Source: Gemmatimonadaceae bacterium (lineage in GTDB: Bacteria > Gemmatimonadota > Gemmatimonadetes > Gemmatimonadales > Gemmatimonadaceae). From it: a stretch of DNA of 64,000 bases. Of the stretch, positions 34,612-43,586 are shown piece by piece. The stretch spans positions 1 through 64,000 of the forward strand of contig JABFXC010000008.1 of the NCBI GenBank assembly GCA_013361935.1, read 5' to 3'. The notes beneath the pieces were generated by a model. It had not been told where the DNA came from, searched no databases, and was given only the letters and a program-made list of their open reading frames with translations. The position numbers were made by a program, and so were the translations under genes. Position 1 is the first letter of the stretch. Each line of letters starts with the position of its first letter.

Positions 34612-35490
34612 ATGCCCGAGCTTCCGGACATCACCATCTACCTCGAGCGCCTCGAGGCGCTGATCGTCGGCCGGCCGCTCGAGCGGCTCGATGTCCGCAA
34701 CGCGTTCGTCCTCCGCTCCGTCGCGCCCTCGCCCGCCGAGCTCTCCGGCCGGCGCGTGCGCTCGCTCCGGCGCATGGGCAAGCGCATCGTCATCGGCTTC
34801 GAGGGCGACGTCTTCGCCGTCATCCACCTGATGATCGCCGGCCGGCTGCGCTGGCGCGCGACGGGAAAGAAGTCTCCGGGGAAGATCTGGCTCGCCGCGT
34901 TCGTCTTCGAGCACGGGACGCTCTACCTCACCGAGGCGGGGAGCTCGCGCCGCGCCTCGCTGCATCTCGTCGCCGGCGAGGACACGCTCGCCCCCTTCGA
35001 GCGCGGAGGGCTGGAGCCGCTGGCCATCGATCGCGACGCGTTCGCCGCGCGGCTGGTGTCCGAGAATCACACCCTCAAGCGCGCGCTCACCGATCCGCGG
35101 CTCTTCAGCGGGATCGGCAACGCCTACTCCGACGAGATCCTTCACCGCGCGCGGCTCTCGCCGCTCACCCTCACCTCGCGGCTCTCCGCCGAGGAGATCG
35201 GGCGCCTCTACGCCGCCGTGCGCGACACGTTAGGCGAGTGGACAGCGCGGCTCCGCGCGGAGATCGGCGACGGCTTCCCCGAGGAGGTCACCGCCTTCCG
35301 CCCCGAGTTCGCGGTGCACGGAAAGTTCGGCCGGCCCTGCCCCGTGTGCGACGCTCCGGTGCAGCGCATCCGCTACGCGACCAACGAGACGAACTACTGC
35401 GCGCGCTGCCAGACCGGGGGCCGCCTGCTCGCCGACCGCGCGCTCTCGCGGCTGCTCAGGCAGGACTGGCCCCGGTCGATCGACGAGTAG
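34612..35490 (+). CDS. Fpg/Nei-family DNA glycosylase/AP lyase
   Basis: 292 residues. It begins 'MPELPDI', giving the catalytic N-terminal Pro2 and Glu3 after Met removal. Lys58 in 'GKRIVI' fits the conserved beta-hairpin Lys. The helix-two-turn-helix has '[20 protein letters not shown]'. The C-terminal zinc finger is complete: '[20 protein letters not shown]' then 'CARCQTGG'. It removes oxidised bases such as 8-oxoguanine and nicks the abasic site. Whether it is true MutM or a Nei-like enzyme is not certain. It starts 4 nt after the kinase genes. A TTA Leu codon lies in a CGTTAGGC octamer. Confidence 0.9.
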   Translation: MPELPDITIYLERLEALIVGRPLERLDVRNAFVLRSVAPSPAELSGRRVRSLRRMGKRIVIGFEGDVFAVIHLMIAGRLRWRATGKKSPGKIWLAAFVFEHGTLYLTEAGSSRRASLHLVAGEDTLAPFERGGLEPLAIDRDAFAARLVSENHTLKRALTDPRLFSGIGNAYSDEILHRARLSPLTLTSRLSAEEIGRLYAAVRDTLGEWTARLRAEIGDGFPEEVTAFRPEFAVHGKFGRPCPVCDAPVQRIRYATNETNYCARCQTGGRLLADRALSRLLRQDWPRSIDE

Positions 35491-35499
35491 GGCCGCTGC

Positions 35500-35904
35500 C
35501 TAACGGCCAGCGGGCGAGCGTGCGGCGAGCATCGCGAGCCCCCAGCCGATCAGTCCTCCCGCGGTGTTGGCGAGGATGTCCTGCAGCTCGGCGAATCGCC
35601 CGGGGATGAGATAGAGCTGGCTCATCTCGATCGCCGTCGAGATCGCGGCGCTGGTCGCGAGCGCCGCCACGAACGACCGGCCCATCCGCTCGAGCGCGAC
35701 ACCGAGGGGCATGAACAGGATCGCGTTGAGCATGTCTTCCGCGAGATGCTCCGGATCGTGGCTCAACCCCCATCGGAAATGCTTCCCGCCGATCGCCTTC
35801 TCCGGGAGCAGAGTCACCGCCGCGATCCCGCCGAGCGACAGGACCAGGAGCACCCACCCGACCGCGCGACGTCCCCAGGTGGGGCCCCCGATCGGCTCAA
35901 CCAT
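35500..35904 (-). CDS. VanZ-family membrane protein
   Basis: 134 residues from the ATG at 35904; a GTG 17 codons upstream is possible. About four TM helices. The family pattern 'AEDMLNAILFMPLGVALERM', 'AISTAIEMSQLYLIPGRFAE' and 'LQDILANTAGGLIGWGLAML' is clear. VanZ proteins lower teicoplanin susceptibility in enterococci by an unknown route. Homologues are widespread and often next to envelope or polysaccharide genes, as here. It converges with the glycosylase gene and is divergent from the polysaccharide locus. Its stop lies in a CGTTAGGC octamer. Confidence 0.85.
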   Translation of the reverse strand: MVEPIGGPTWGRRAVGWVLLVLSLGGIAAVTLLPEKAIGGKHFRWGLSHDPEHLAEDMLNAILFMPLGVALERMGRSFVAALATSAAISTAIEMSQLYLIPGRFAELQDILANTAGGLIGWGLAMLAARSPAGR

Positions 35905-36182
35905 CGCCCGGACTGGCGCCCGGCACACCTCGGCGCCCTGCGGCAGCGCGCCCACAGTCCTGCAACACGTGGCTCACAGACCGCCCTGTGAACGCTCGCG
36001 CCGCCCGCGCTGCACCGTCGTACAACGGCATGAACGACAACGATTTACGACGCACGTGACATCCTGTTTACCCGGAATGGAAGATGCCTTCCCCTGCCCT
36101 CGAACCACCCGCGGACTTTCGCGCGCTCCCCCCGCCCCGCCGGCGCGCGAATCCCTTCATACGTATGCGCGAGGACGCGTCC

Positions 36183-37292
36183 ATGACACGGTACGACGTG
36201 ACAGCCGAGGAGCTCCGGGCCGAGCCCCGGACCTGGCTCATCACCGGCGTCGCCGGCTTCATCGGCTCCAACCTGCTCGAGCGCCTCCTCACGCTCGGCC
36301 AGTACGTCGTCGGCCTCGACAACTTCTCCACCGGACACCGGCGCAATCTCGACGATGTGCTGCGTCGCGCCAGTGGTGCCGGCGGACAGCTTCACTTCAT
36401 CGAAGGCGACGTCCGCGACATCGCCACCTGTCGCGCCGCCTGCACCGGCGTCGACATCGTGCTCCACCAGGCCGCCCTCGGCTCCGTCCCGCGGTCCATC
36501 GACGACCCCCTGACGAGCCACGCCTCCAACGTCGACGGCTTCATCAACATGCTCGTCGCCGCCGGCGACGCACGCGTGCGCCGTTTCGTCTTCGCCTCTT
36601 CGAGCGCGGTGTACGGCGACCACGCCGAGCTGCCGAAGCGCGAGGATCGCACCGGACGGCTGCTCTCGCCGTACGCGGCGACGAAGATGATCAACGAGCT
36701 GTACGCCGGCGTCTTCCAGCGCGTGTACGGGCTGCAGTGCATCGGGCTCCGCTACTTCAACGTCTTCGGCCGGCGCCAGGACCCGCATGGACCGTACGCC
36801 GCGGTGATCCCGCGCTGGGTCGCCAATCTCCTCGATGGAGAGCCGTGCACGATCTTCGGCGACGGGGCGACGAGCCGCGACTTCTGCTACATCGACAACG
36901 TCGTCCAGGCGAACATCCTCGCCGCGACCGTGCCGGACGAAGCGGCGACGGACCGCGTCTACAACGTCGCGTGCGGTGAGCGCACGACGCTGAATCAGCT
37001 CTTCGCGATGATCCGCGCCGGACTTGCCGAGCACCGGCCGGAGCTCGCCGAGGTCTCCCCGCTCAACGAGGGATTCCGTCCCGGCGACATCCGCCACTCG
37101 CTCGCCGATACGACGCGCATCGAGCAGCGGCTCGGCTACGTGCCCACGCATACCGTCGCGCAGGGCATCGGCGAAGCGCTGTCGTGGTACGTGACCAGCC
37201 ACGGGCGGACGCTCGCGCCCGCGCCCTCTCTCCGCGCGACGAGCACGTTCCCGGCGTACAGCGCGCCGGAGCCCGTCGCCCGCGCCGTCTAG
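36183..37292 (+). CDS. WbpP-type UDP-N-acetylglucosamine 4-epimerase
   Basis: 369 residues from the ATG at 36183. This matches the start of WbpP/TviC ('M-x-RY') and has GAGGA upstream; the track's longer form adds 33 odd residues. An extended SDR fold: NAD-binding 'ITGVAGFIGSNLLERLL', 'LHQAALGSVPRSIDDP', catalytic Ser/Tyr-x3-Lys in 'SSSAVYGD' and 'SPYAATKMINELYA', then 'GLRYFNVFGRRQDPHGPYAA' and 'GDGATSRDFCYIDNVVQANI'. All are close to WbpP. It interconverts UDP-GlcNAc and UDP-GalNAc (or the uronic acids). It is the first gene of the + strand polysaccharide locus. Confidence 0.9.
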   Translation: MTRYDVTAEELRAEPRTWLITGVAGFIGSNLLERLLTLGQYVVGLDNFSTGHRRNLDDVLRRASGAGGQLHFIEGDVRDIATCRAACTGVDIVLHQAALGSVPRSIDDPLTSHASNVDGFINMLVAAGDARVRRFVFASSSAVYGDHAELPKREDRTGRLLSPYAATKMINELYAGVFQRVYGLQCIGLRYFNVFGRRQDPHGPYAAVIPRWVANLLDGEPCTIFGDGATSRDFCYIDNVVQANILAATVPDEAATDRVYNVACGERTTLNQLFAMIRAGLAEHRPELAEVSPLNEGFRPGDIRHSLADTTRIEQRLGYVPTHTVAQGIGEALSWYVTSHGRTLAPAPSLRATSTFPAYSAPEPVARAV

Positions 37293-37304
37293 CACACCGT
37301 CCGC

Positions 37305-38186
37305 ATGGCGACGCAGAGCCTTCCCGACACGTTCCTCGGCGGAGCTCCGGCCGTTCCCGCGGCGGAGCTCCCACGCACGCGCATCGCCGCCTCGCACGGC
37401 TGGGTCTCGCTCCGGCTGCGCGAGCTCGTCGAGTACCGTGAGCTGTTGTACTTCCTCGTCTGGCGCGACGTGAAGGTCCGCTACAAGCAGACCGCGTTGG
37501 GCGCGGCGTGGGCGATCATCCAGCCGTTCTTCACGATGATCGTCTTCAGCCTCTTCTTCGGGAAGCTGGCGAAGGTGCCGTCGGACGGAATTCCCTACCC
37601 GATCTTCTCCTACGCAGCGCTCGTCCCGTGGACCTTCTTCGCCTCGGGCATCGCCCAGTCGTCGAACTCCCTCGTCGGCAGCGCGAACCTCATCAAGAAG
37701 GTCTACTTCCCGCGGCTGACCATCCCGATCGCCACCGTGCTCTCGGGACTGATCGACCTCGTCCTCGCCTTCGTCGTGTTGCTCGGGATGATGGCGTACT
37801 ACGGGATCTATCCGACGGCGCAGATCCTCTGGCTTCCGGCGTTCCTCGTCCTCGCGCTCGTCACCTCGCTCGGCGTCGGCCTCTGGCTCTCCGCGCTCAA
37901 TGTCGAGTACCGGGACGTGAAGTACGTCGTGCCATTCCTCACGCAGTTCTGGATGTTCGCGACGCCGATCGCCTACTCGAGCACTCTGCTGCACGAGCCC
38001 TGGCGGACCGTGTACGGCCTCAACCCGATGGTCGGCGTCGTCGAAGGATTTCGCTGGGCGCTGCTCGGCACCGGGACGCACCCGGGGCCTCTGATCGCCG
38101 CGTCTTCCCTCGCCGCGATCGTGCTGCTGCTCAGCGGCGCCTTCTACTTCCGCCGCATGGAGAGGAGCTTCGCCGATGTCGTCTGA
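37305..38186 (+). CDS. wzm: Wzm-type polysaccharide ABC transporter permease
   Basis: 293 residues. The N-terminal part 'LRELVEYRELLYFLVWRDVK' with 'VRYKQTALGAAWAIIQPFFT' is the hallmark of ABC-2 polysaccharide exporters, followed by six TM helices such as 'MIVFSLFFGKLAKVP' and 'WMFATPIAYSSTLL'. It exports a lipid-linked glycan across the inner membrane with a Wzt ATPase, encoded about 5.4 kb downstream (43583-44869). That the two halves are separated by the nonulosonate genes is slightly unusual. It overlaps neuB by 11 nt, so expression is coupled. Confidence 0.92.
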   Translation: MATQSLPDTFLGGAPAVPAAELPRTRIAASHGWVSLRLRELVEYRELLYFLVWRDVKVRYKQTALGAAWAIIQPFFTMIVFSLFFGKLAKVPSDGIPYPIFSYAALVPWTFFASGIAQSSNSLVGSANLIKKVYFPRLTIPIATVLSGLIDLVLAFVVLLGMMAYYGIYPTAQILWLPAFLVLALVTSLGVGLWLSALNVEYRDVKYVVPFLTQFWMFATPIAYSSTLLHEPWRTVYGLNPMVGVVEGFRWALLGTGTHPGPLIAASSLAAIVLLLSGAFYFRRMERSFADVV

Positions 38187-39255
38187 GTCGCGTCCCACGC
38201 TGCGCCGCCTGCTGCGCCAGCAGGCAGGCTCCGCCGATACCATGGACGGCTGCCTCGTCATCGCCGAGGTCGCGCAGGCGCACGACGGAAGCCTCGGCCT
38301 CGCGCATGCCTACATCGACGCGATCGCCGACGCCGGAGCCGACGCGGTGAAGTTCCAGACGCACATCGCCGCGGCGGAGAGCACGCCGAGCGAGCCGTGG
38401 CGCGTGAAGTTCAGCCGCCAGGATGCGACGCGCTACGACTACTGGAAGCGGATGGAGTTCACGAAGGAGCAGTGGCACGGCCTGCGCCGCCACGCCGACG
38501 CGCGCGGGCTGCTCTTCCTCAGCTCCCCCTTCTCCCTCGAGGCGCTCGAGCTGCTCGAGGAAGTCGGCGTCGCCGCGTGGAAGGTTGCGTCGGGCGAGCT
38601 GTCGAACGAGCCGATGATCGCCCGCATGGTCGCCAGCGGGCTCCCGCTGCTCCTGTCGACCGGCATGAGCGGCACGCGCGAGATCGACGCGACCGTCGCG
38701 CGCGCGATTCGCGCCGAGGTGCCGCTCGCCGTCATGCAGTGCACGACGGCCTATCCCTGCCCGTCGGATCGCGTCGGCATCAACATGCTCGCGGTGTTCC
38801 GCGAGCGGTACGGTTGCGCGGTGGGTCTTTCCGACCATTCGGGAACGATCTTCCCCTCGCTCGCCGCGGTCACTCTCGGCGCCGAGGTCGTCGAGGTCCA
38901 TGCGACGATGAGCCGCGAGATGTTCGGCCCCGACGTCACCGCGTCGGTGACCACCGCGGAGCTGCAGCAGCTCGTCACCGGGGTGCGCTTCATCGAGGAG
39001 ATGCGCGCACACCCCGTCGACAAGGAGCGGCAGAGCGTGGAGGCGGCACCGTTGCGCGCGCTCTTCACCAAGAGCGTCGTCGCCCGCGTCGCGATTCCCG
39101 CGGGGACGGTGCTGCGCCAGGAGCACCTCGCCGCCAAGAAACCCGGGAACGGCATCCCTGCCGCCCGCCTCACGCAGCTCGTCGGCGCGCGCACCACGCG
39201 CGCGCTCGAGCCCGATCAGCAGCTGACCGAACTGGATCTCGTGGAGCTCCCCTGA
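38176..39255 (+). CDS. neuB: NeuB-family nonulosonic acid synthase
   Basis: 359 residues. A TIM-barrel NeuB domain (about 25-285) has 'VIAEVAQAHDGSLGLAHAYI', 'GADAVKFQTH', 'AAWKVASGELSNEPMI', 'LLSTGMSG' and 'VGLSDHSG'. A C-terminal SAF/antifreeze-like domain (about 295-359) has 'RALFTKSVVARVAIPAGTVL'. It condenses ManNAc or a related 6-deoxy sugar with phosphoenolpyruvate to give a nine-carbon sialic-type acid. 'EVAQAHDG' differs from the common 'EIGVNHNG', pointing to a separate subfamily. It is followed with 1-nt overlaps by neuC and neuA, so the set forms one pathway. Neu5Ac and legionaminic-type products cannot be told apart here. Confidence 0.92.
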   Translation: MSSESRPTLRRLLRQQAGSADTMDGCLVIAEVAQAHDGSLGLAHAYIDAIADAGADAVKFQTHIAAAESTPSEPWRVKFSRQDATRYDYWKRMEFTKEQWHGLRRHADARGLLFLSSPFSLEALELLEEVGVAAWKVASGELSNEPMIARMVASGLPLLLSTGMSGTREIDATVARAIRAEVPLAVMQCTTAYPCPSDRVGINMLAVFRERYGCAVGLSDHSGTIFPSLAAVTLGAEVVEVHATMSREMFGPDVTASVTTAELQQLVTGVRFIEEMRAHPVDKERQSVEAAPLRALFTKSVVARVAIPAGTVLRQEHLAAKKPGNGIPAARLTQLVGARTTRALEPDQQLTELDLVELP

Positions 39256-40406
39256 TGCGCAAGGTCTGCGTCGTCGTCACCGCCCGCCCCAGCTACAGCC
39301 GGATCAAGACCGCGCTGAAGGCGATCAAGGAGCGCGATGATGTCGAGCTCCAGCTCGTCGTCGCCGCGTCGGCGCTCCTCGATCGCTACGGCACCGCCGT
39401 CAACTTCATCGCCGCCGACGGCTTCGACATCGCCGCCAAGGTGCACATGGTGCTCGAGGGTGCCCACCTCGCCGCGATGGCCAAGACCACCGGCATCGGC
39501 CTGATGGAGCTGACGACCGTCTTCGACAACCTGCAGCCCGACGTCGTCGTCAGCGTCGCCGATCGCTTCGAGACGCTCGCCACCGCGGTGGCCGCCTCCT
39601 ACATGAACATTCCCCTCGCCCACGTGCAGGGAGGCGAGGTCACCGGCTCCATCGACGAGAAGGTCCGCCACGCGGTGACCAAGCTCGCCGACCTGCATTT
39701 CGTCGCGTCGAAGAAGGCGGCGGAGCGCGTCGTGAAGATGGGTGAGTGCTGCGACACCGTGCACGTCACCGGCTGCCCGTCGATCGATCTCGCGGCGGAG
39801 ATCGTCGACGACAAGGCGCTGAACTTCGATCCGTACGACAAGTACGGCGGCGTCGGCGCGAAGCCGAAGCTCGACGAAGGCTACGTGGTGGTCATGCAGC
39901 ACCCCGTCACCACCGAGTACGAACAGGCGCGCGAGCACGTCGCCGAGACGCTGGTCGCCGTGGACGAGCTCGGGCTGCCGACGCTCTGGTTCTGGCCCAA
40001 CGTCGACGCCGGCTCCGACGGGACCTCCGGCACCATCCGCGCATTCCGCGAGCTGAAGAAGCCGAAGCACATGCACTTCTTCAAGAACATGGAGCCGACG
40101 GATTTCCTCCGGTTGCTCGTGAACTCGAAGTGCCTCGTCGGCAACTCCAGCGTGGGCGTGCGCGAGTGCTCCTTCCTCGGCGTCCCCGTCGTCAACGTCG
40201 GCGGTCGCCAGGCGGGACGCGATCGCGGCATCAACGTCATCGACGTCGCCTACGACCGGAACGAGATCGTCGCCGGGATGGAGAAGCATCTCTCCAACGG
40301 CACGTATCCCAGCGATCCGCTGTATGGGGACGGGCATGCCGGGGAGCGCATCGGCGCGCTGCTCGCCGGCCAGCCGCTGCACATCGAGAAGCGCCTCACG
40401 TACTGA
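39255..40406 (+). CDS. neuC: NeuC-type hydrolysing UDP-GlcNAc 2-epimerase
   Basis: 383 residues from the ATG at 39255, overlapping the neuB stop by 1 nt. A GT-B-like epimerase fold with 'VVVTARPSYSRIKTALKAIK', 'VVVSVADRFETLATAVAASY', 'PLAHVQGGEVTGSIDEKVRH', 'VTGCPSIDLA', 'HPVTTEY' and 'VGNSSVGVRECSFLGVPVVN'. It converts UDP-GlcNAc to free ManNAc and UDP, the substrate NeuB needs. LegG homologues act on the 2,4-diacetamido sugar instead, but the extra genes for that route (PglF/LegB-like dehydratase, acetyltransferase) are not seen nearby. This favours a Neu5Ac-like product, weakly. Confidence 0.92.
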   Translation: MRKVCVVVTARPSYSRIKTALKAIKERDDVELQLVVAASALLDRYGTAVNFIAADGFDIAAKVHMVLEGAHLAAMAKTTGIGLMELTTVFDNLQPDVVVSVADRFETLATAVAASYMNIPLAHVQGGEVTGSIDEKVRHAVTKLADLHFVASKKAAERVVKMGECCDTVHVTGCPSIDLAAEIVDDKALNFDPYDKYGGVGAKPKLDEGYVVVMQHPVTTEYEQAREHVAETLVAVDELGLPTLWFWPNVDAGSDGTSGTIRAFRELKKPKHMHFFKNMEPTDFLRLLVNSKCLVGNSSVGVRECSFLGVPVVNVGGRQAGRDRGINVIDVAYDRNEIVAGMEKHLSNGTYPSDPLYGDGHAGERIGALLAGQPLHIEKRLTY

Positions 40407-41101
40407 TGCGCGTCCTCGGCCTCATCCCCGCGCGCGGCGGCTCGAAGGGCGTGCCGCGCAAGAACATTCGCCCGCTCGGCGGCAAGCCGCTGCTCCAGTG
40501 GACGGCGGAGGCCGCGCTCGCCGCGAAGAGTCTCGCGCGCGTCGTGCTGACCACCGAGGACCCGGAGATCGCCGAGGTCGGACGGAGCTGCGGGGTGGAC
40601 GTGCCGTTCATGCGGCCGGGAGAGCTGGCGCGCGACGAGACCCCGACCCTTCCGGTGGTCCAGCACGCGCTCGGTATCCTCGAGGCGCGCGGCGAGCGCT
40701 ACGACGCCGTCTGCCTGCTTCAGCCTACCAGTCCCTTCCGGCCGGCGAGCGACATCGACGGCTGCGTCGAGCTCCTCGCGAGCAGCGGCGCGGACTCGGT
40801 GGTGAGCGTGCTGCCCGTTCCCGTCGAGTACAATCCGCACTGGGTCTACTTCGGGGCGCCTAACGGCGAGATCCGGCTGAGCACCGGCGAGGCACAGCCC
40901 ATCCCGCGACGGCAGGCCCTCCCCGCGGCATGGCATCGCGAGGGCTCGGTGTACGTGACCCGCCGCGACGTCGTGATGGGTGGCTTGCTCTATGGCGTGC
41001 GCACCATCGGCTACGTGGTGGACGGCGCGCGGAGCGTGAACATCGACAGCCCGTCGGACTGGACCCTCGCCCAGACCATGCTTCCGGCTGGTGCGCGATG
41101 A
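40406..41101 (+). CDS. neuA: CMP-nonulosonate (sialate) cytidylyltransferase NeuA
   Basis: 231 residues from the ATG at 40406, overlapping the neuC stop by 1 nt. The nucleotide-binding 'LIPARGGSKGVPRKNIRPLG' is textbook for CMP-sialate synthetases. 'LLQPTSPFRPASDIDGCVEL' and the terminal 'VNIDSPSDW' (metal-binding Asp) also fit. It activates the nine-carbon acid as its CMP derivative for transfer. It overlaps the methyltransferase gene by 4 nt. No recognisable sialyltransferase (GT29, 38, 42, 52, 80) stands out nearby; one of the unclassified GT-B genes may fill that role. Confidence 0.93.
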   Translation: MRVLGLIPARGGSKGVPRKNIRPLGGKPLLQWTAEAALAAKSLARVVLTTEDPEIAEVGRSCGVDVPFMRPGELARDETPTLPVVQHALGILEARGERYDAVCLLQPTSPFRPASDIDGCVELLASSGADSVVSVLPVPVEYNPHWVYFGAPNGEIRLSTGEAQPIPRRQALPAAWHREGSVYVTRRDVVMGGLLYGVRTIGYVVDGARSVNIDSPSDWTLAQTMLPAGAR

Positions 41102-41829
41102 CGGCGTTCGAGATGGCCTACCGCTGCGCCGAGCCGTTCCTGCCACCGCTCTACGCCTCGGTGCGGCGGCAGCTGCTCGCGATCACGGGCCCTGATGAGC
41201 GGCCTCGCGAGCTTCTCGACGTCGGGGGGCGTAAGTCGCACTACACCATCGGCGTTCCGGCCAACGTCACGATCTCCGAGCTGCCGCGCGAGACCGAGAC
41301 GCAGGTCGCGCTCGGACTCGGCGTCACCGAAGAGATGGTCGCCCGCACCCGCGACCGCCGCAGCAACGTGCGCGCGATCGTGCTCGACGACATGACCCGC
41401 TCGGCGCTTCCCGACGCCTCCTTTGATCTTGCCGTCGCGGTCGAGGTCCTCGAGCACGTCGAGGAGGATGCGCTGTTCGTGCGCGAGGTCGCCCGCGTGC
41501 TTCGCCCGGGCGGCGTCTTCCTGATGACGACGCCGAATGGCGACACGACGCCGAAGCCGCACAACGCCGATCACAAGCGGCATTACACGCGTGCGCAGCT
41601 CCGCGAGCTGCTGAGCTCCGTGTTTCCCGATGTGCATGTCGAGTACGCGGTAGTCGGAAGTCGCTTCCGGCGTGCAGGGCTGAAGAGCTGGAGTGTCCGC
41701 CACCCGCTGCGCACCGTCGCGAGCATGGGCGCCAACGTGATCAATCGGCTGGAGTCGGCGCGTCCCGACGTTCCGGCCCGCGCGATCGGGACGCGCCACC
41801 TGATCGCCCGCGCCGTGCGAGGACGCTGA
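41098..41829 (+). CDS. SAM-dependent methyltransferase
   Basis: 243 residues from the ATG at 41098 (4-nt overlap with neuA). A class I fold with a degenerate glycine loop ('LLDVGGRKSHYTIG'), 'DDMTRSALPDASFDLAVAVE' followed by 'VLEHVEEDALFVREVARVLR', and 'PGGVFLMTTPNG'. This is the Methyltransf_11-type core. The C-terminal 'NADHKRHYTRAQLRELLSSV' is common in sugar or lipid methyltransferases of polysaccharide loci. The target is unknown. It may O-methylate a sugar, and methyl capping of the chain end is one known way to set O-polysaccharide length. Confidence 0.85.
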   Translation: MTAFEMAYRCAEPFLPPLYASVRRQLLAITGPDERPRELLDVGGRKSHYTIGVPANVTISELPRETETQVALGLGVTEEMVARTRDRRSNVRAIVLDDMTRSALPDASFDLAVAVEVLEHVEEDALFVREVARVLRPGGVFLMTTPNGDTTPKPHNADHKRHYTRAQLRELLSSVFPDVHVEYAVVGSRFRRAGLKSWSVRHPLRTVASMGANVINRLESARPDVPARAIGTRHLIARAVRGR

Positions 41830-41831
41830 CG

Positions 41832-43586
41832 ATGTGTGGCATCGCCGGCATCTTCGGCCGCGGGTGGCGCATCGAGCAGCTCGACGCGATGGCCGCGAGC
41901 CAGCACCATCGCGGCCCCGACGCGCGCGGGCGCTGGCTCGACCCCTCCGGTCGCGCCGGACTCGCCCACAATCGGCTCGCCATCATCGACCTCTCCGAGG
42001 CCGGGCGCCAGCCGATGTTCAGCGCGGACGGCCTCCGCTGCATCGTCTTCAACGGCGAGATCTACAACTACCTCGAGCTGCGCGCCGAGCTGGCAGCGTA
42101 TCTCTTCCGCACGCGCACCGACAGCGAGGTGATCCTCGCCGCCTGGGAGCGTTGGGGGGAGGCGTGTCTCGACCACTTCGTCGGGATGTTCGCCTTCATG
42201 CTCTGGGACTCCCGCGAGCAGCGGCTGTTCGCCGCCCGCGACCGCTTCGGAGTGAAGCCCCTCTACCTCGCACGGCCGACGCCGAGCACCCTGGCGGTGG
42301 CCAGCGAGATCGGCGCGCTGCGCGAGGCCGGGATCGCCGCGAGCCCCGACGCGACCACGTGGGCGTCGTACCTCGCCGCGGGGCTCACCGATCACTCGGC
42401 GCGCACCTTCTGGGAGGGGATCACCGCCCTCCCCGCCGGCCACAAGCTCTCCTGGCGCGGTGGCGAGCCGCGGATCAGCCGCTGGTACGATCTCGCCGCG
42501 AGCGTCGGCGACGCGACCGACGATCGAAGTGACGGGGACGTCCAGGAAGAGTATCTCGGGCTCCTCGTCGAGAACGTCCGGCTGCGCTTCCGCTCTGACG
42601 TGCCTGTCGGGATCAACCTGAGCGGGGGGCTCGACTCGTCGCTGCTCCTTGGCCTCGTCCATCAGGTGCAGGGGCCGGAGAGCGAGGTCGCGGCCTTCAC
42701 CTTCGTCACCGGCGACCCGGCGTACGACGAGCTCCCCTGGGTGCGGGCGATGGTCGAGCACACCCGCCATCCGCTCGTCACCTGCACGCTCGCGGCGGAT
42801 GATGTCCCCGCACTCGCTGCGTCGGTCTCCGCGCTCCAGCTCGAGCCCTTCGGCGGGATCCCGACGCTCGCCTACGCGCGGCTCTTCGAGGAGGCGCGCG
42901 CGCGCGGGGTGATCGTCCTGCTCGACGGCCAGGGGATGGACGAGCAGTGGGCGGGCTACGACTACTACCGCCGTGCGGCCGCTGGTGGCGGGCCGCTCGT
43001 GCAAGGCACGACGAGCGCGGCGACGCGACCGGGCTGCCTCGTTCCCGAGTTCCGCGCGCTCGCCGAGCCCGCGGTCTTCGCGCGGCCCGGCGCCGACGAG
43101 CTGCGAAATCTCCAGCTTCGCGATGCCACGCGGACGAAGATTCCGCGCGCGCTACGCTACAACGACCGTGTCTCGATGCGTGCGTCCATCGAGCTCCGCG
43201 AGCCGTTCCTCGACCACCGGTTGTTCGAGCTCGCGCTCCGCCAGCCGGTGTCGCGGAAGATTCGCGGCGATGTCGGCAAATGGCTCCCGCGGAGCGTCGC
43301 GCCGCGCGTCGTGCCGCGCGCCACCGCGGAGGCGCCGAAGCGTCCCCTCCAGACGCCACAGCGCGAATGGCTGCGCGGCCCGCTGCGCGGCTGGTGCGAG
43401 GGGCGCCTCGAGCAGGCGCTCGAGGCCTTCGGCGACGTGTGGCTCGATCGCGCCGCCGTGCGCGACGAATGGCGCCGCTACGTCGCCGGCGAGTCCGACA
43501 ACAGCTTCTACGTCTGGCAATGGGTGTCGTTAGGCATCCTCGCCGGGGAACCGAGCGTCACCGTGCCGACCATGAGCTTCGCATGA
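41832..43586 (+). CDS. Glutamine-hydrolysing asparagine synthase-like amidotransferase
   Basis: 584 residues. An N-terminal class II glutaminase (about 1-200) begins 'MCGIAGIFG' with catalytic Cys2, then 'HRGPDARG', 'NRLAIIDLS', 'FNGEIYN' and 'DRFGVKPLY'. The synthetase domain has the pyrophosphate loop 'INLSGGLDSSLLLGLV'. Size and order match AsnB. In polysaccharide loci such genes usually amidate a sugar acid (for example a uronic or nonulosonic acid) rather than make asparagine. That is inference from context. The gene overlaps wzt by 4 nt. A TTA codon sits in a CGTTAGGC octamer near the 3' end. Confidence 0.88.
   Translation: MCGIAGIFGRGWRIEQLDAMAASQHHRGPDARGRWLDPSGRAGLAHNRLAIIDLSEAGRQPMFSADGLRCIVFNGEIYNYLELRAELAAYLFRTRTDSEVILAAWERWGEACLDHFVGMFAFMLWDSREQRLFAARDRFGVKPLYLARPTPSTLAVASEIGALREAGIAASPDATTWASYLAAGLTDHSARTFWEGITALPAGHKLSWRGGEPRISRWYDLAASVGDATDDRSDGDVQEEYLGLLVENVRLRFRSDVPVGINLSGGLDSSLLLGLVHQVQGPESEVAAFTFVTGDPAYDELPWVRAMVEHTRHPLVTCTLAADDVPALAASVSALQLEPFGGIPTLAYARLFEEARARGVIVLLDGQGMDEQWAGYDYYRRAAAGGGPLVQGTTSAATRPGCLVPEFRALAEPAVFARPGADELRNLQLRDATRTKIPRALRYNDRVSMRASIELREPFLDHRLFELALRQPVSRKIRGDVGKWLPRSVAPRVVPRATAEAPKRPLQTPQREWLRGPLRGWCEGRLEQALEAFGDVWLDRAAVRDEWRRYVAGESDNSFYVWQWVSLGILAGEPSVTVPTMSFA

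Noticed and set aside
36158-36167. Perfect palindrome CATACGTATG before the 4-epimerase gene
   Set aside because: Only 10 bp, single copy seen, and close to the start codon; too short to call an operator without other evidence.
35905-36182. Promoter for the polysaccharide locus
   Set aside because: The stretch is less G+C-rich around 36030-36070 and must hold a promoter, but no -35/-10 pair is convincing enough to mark.
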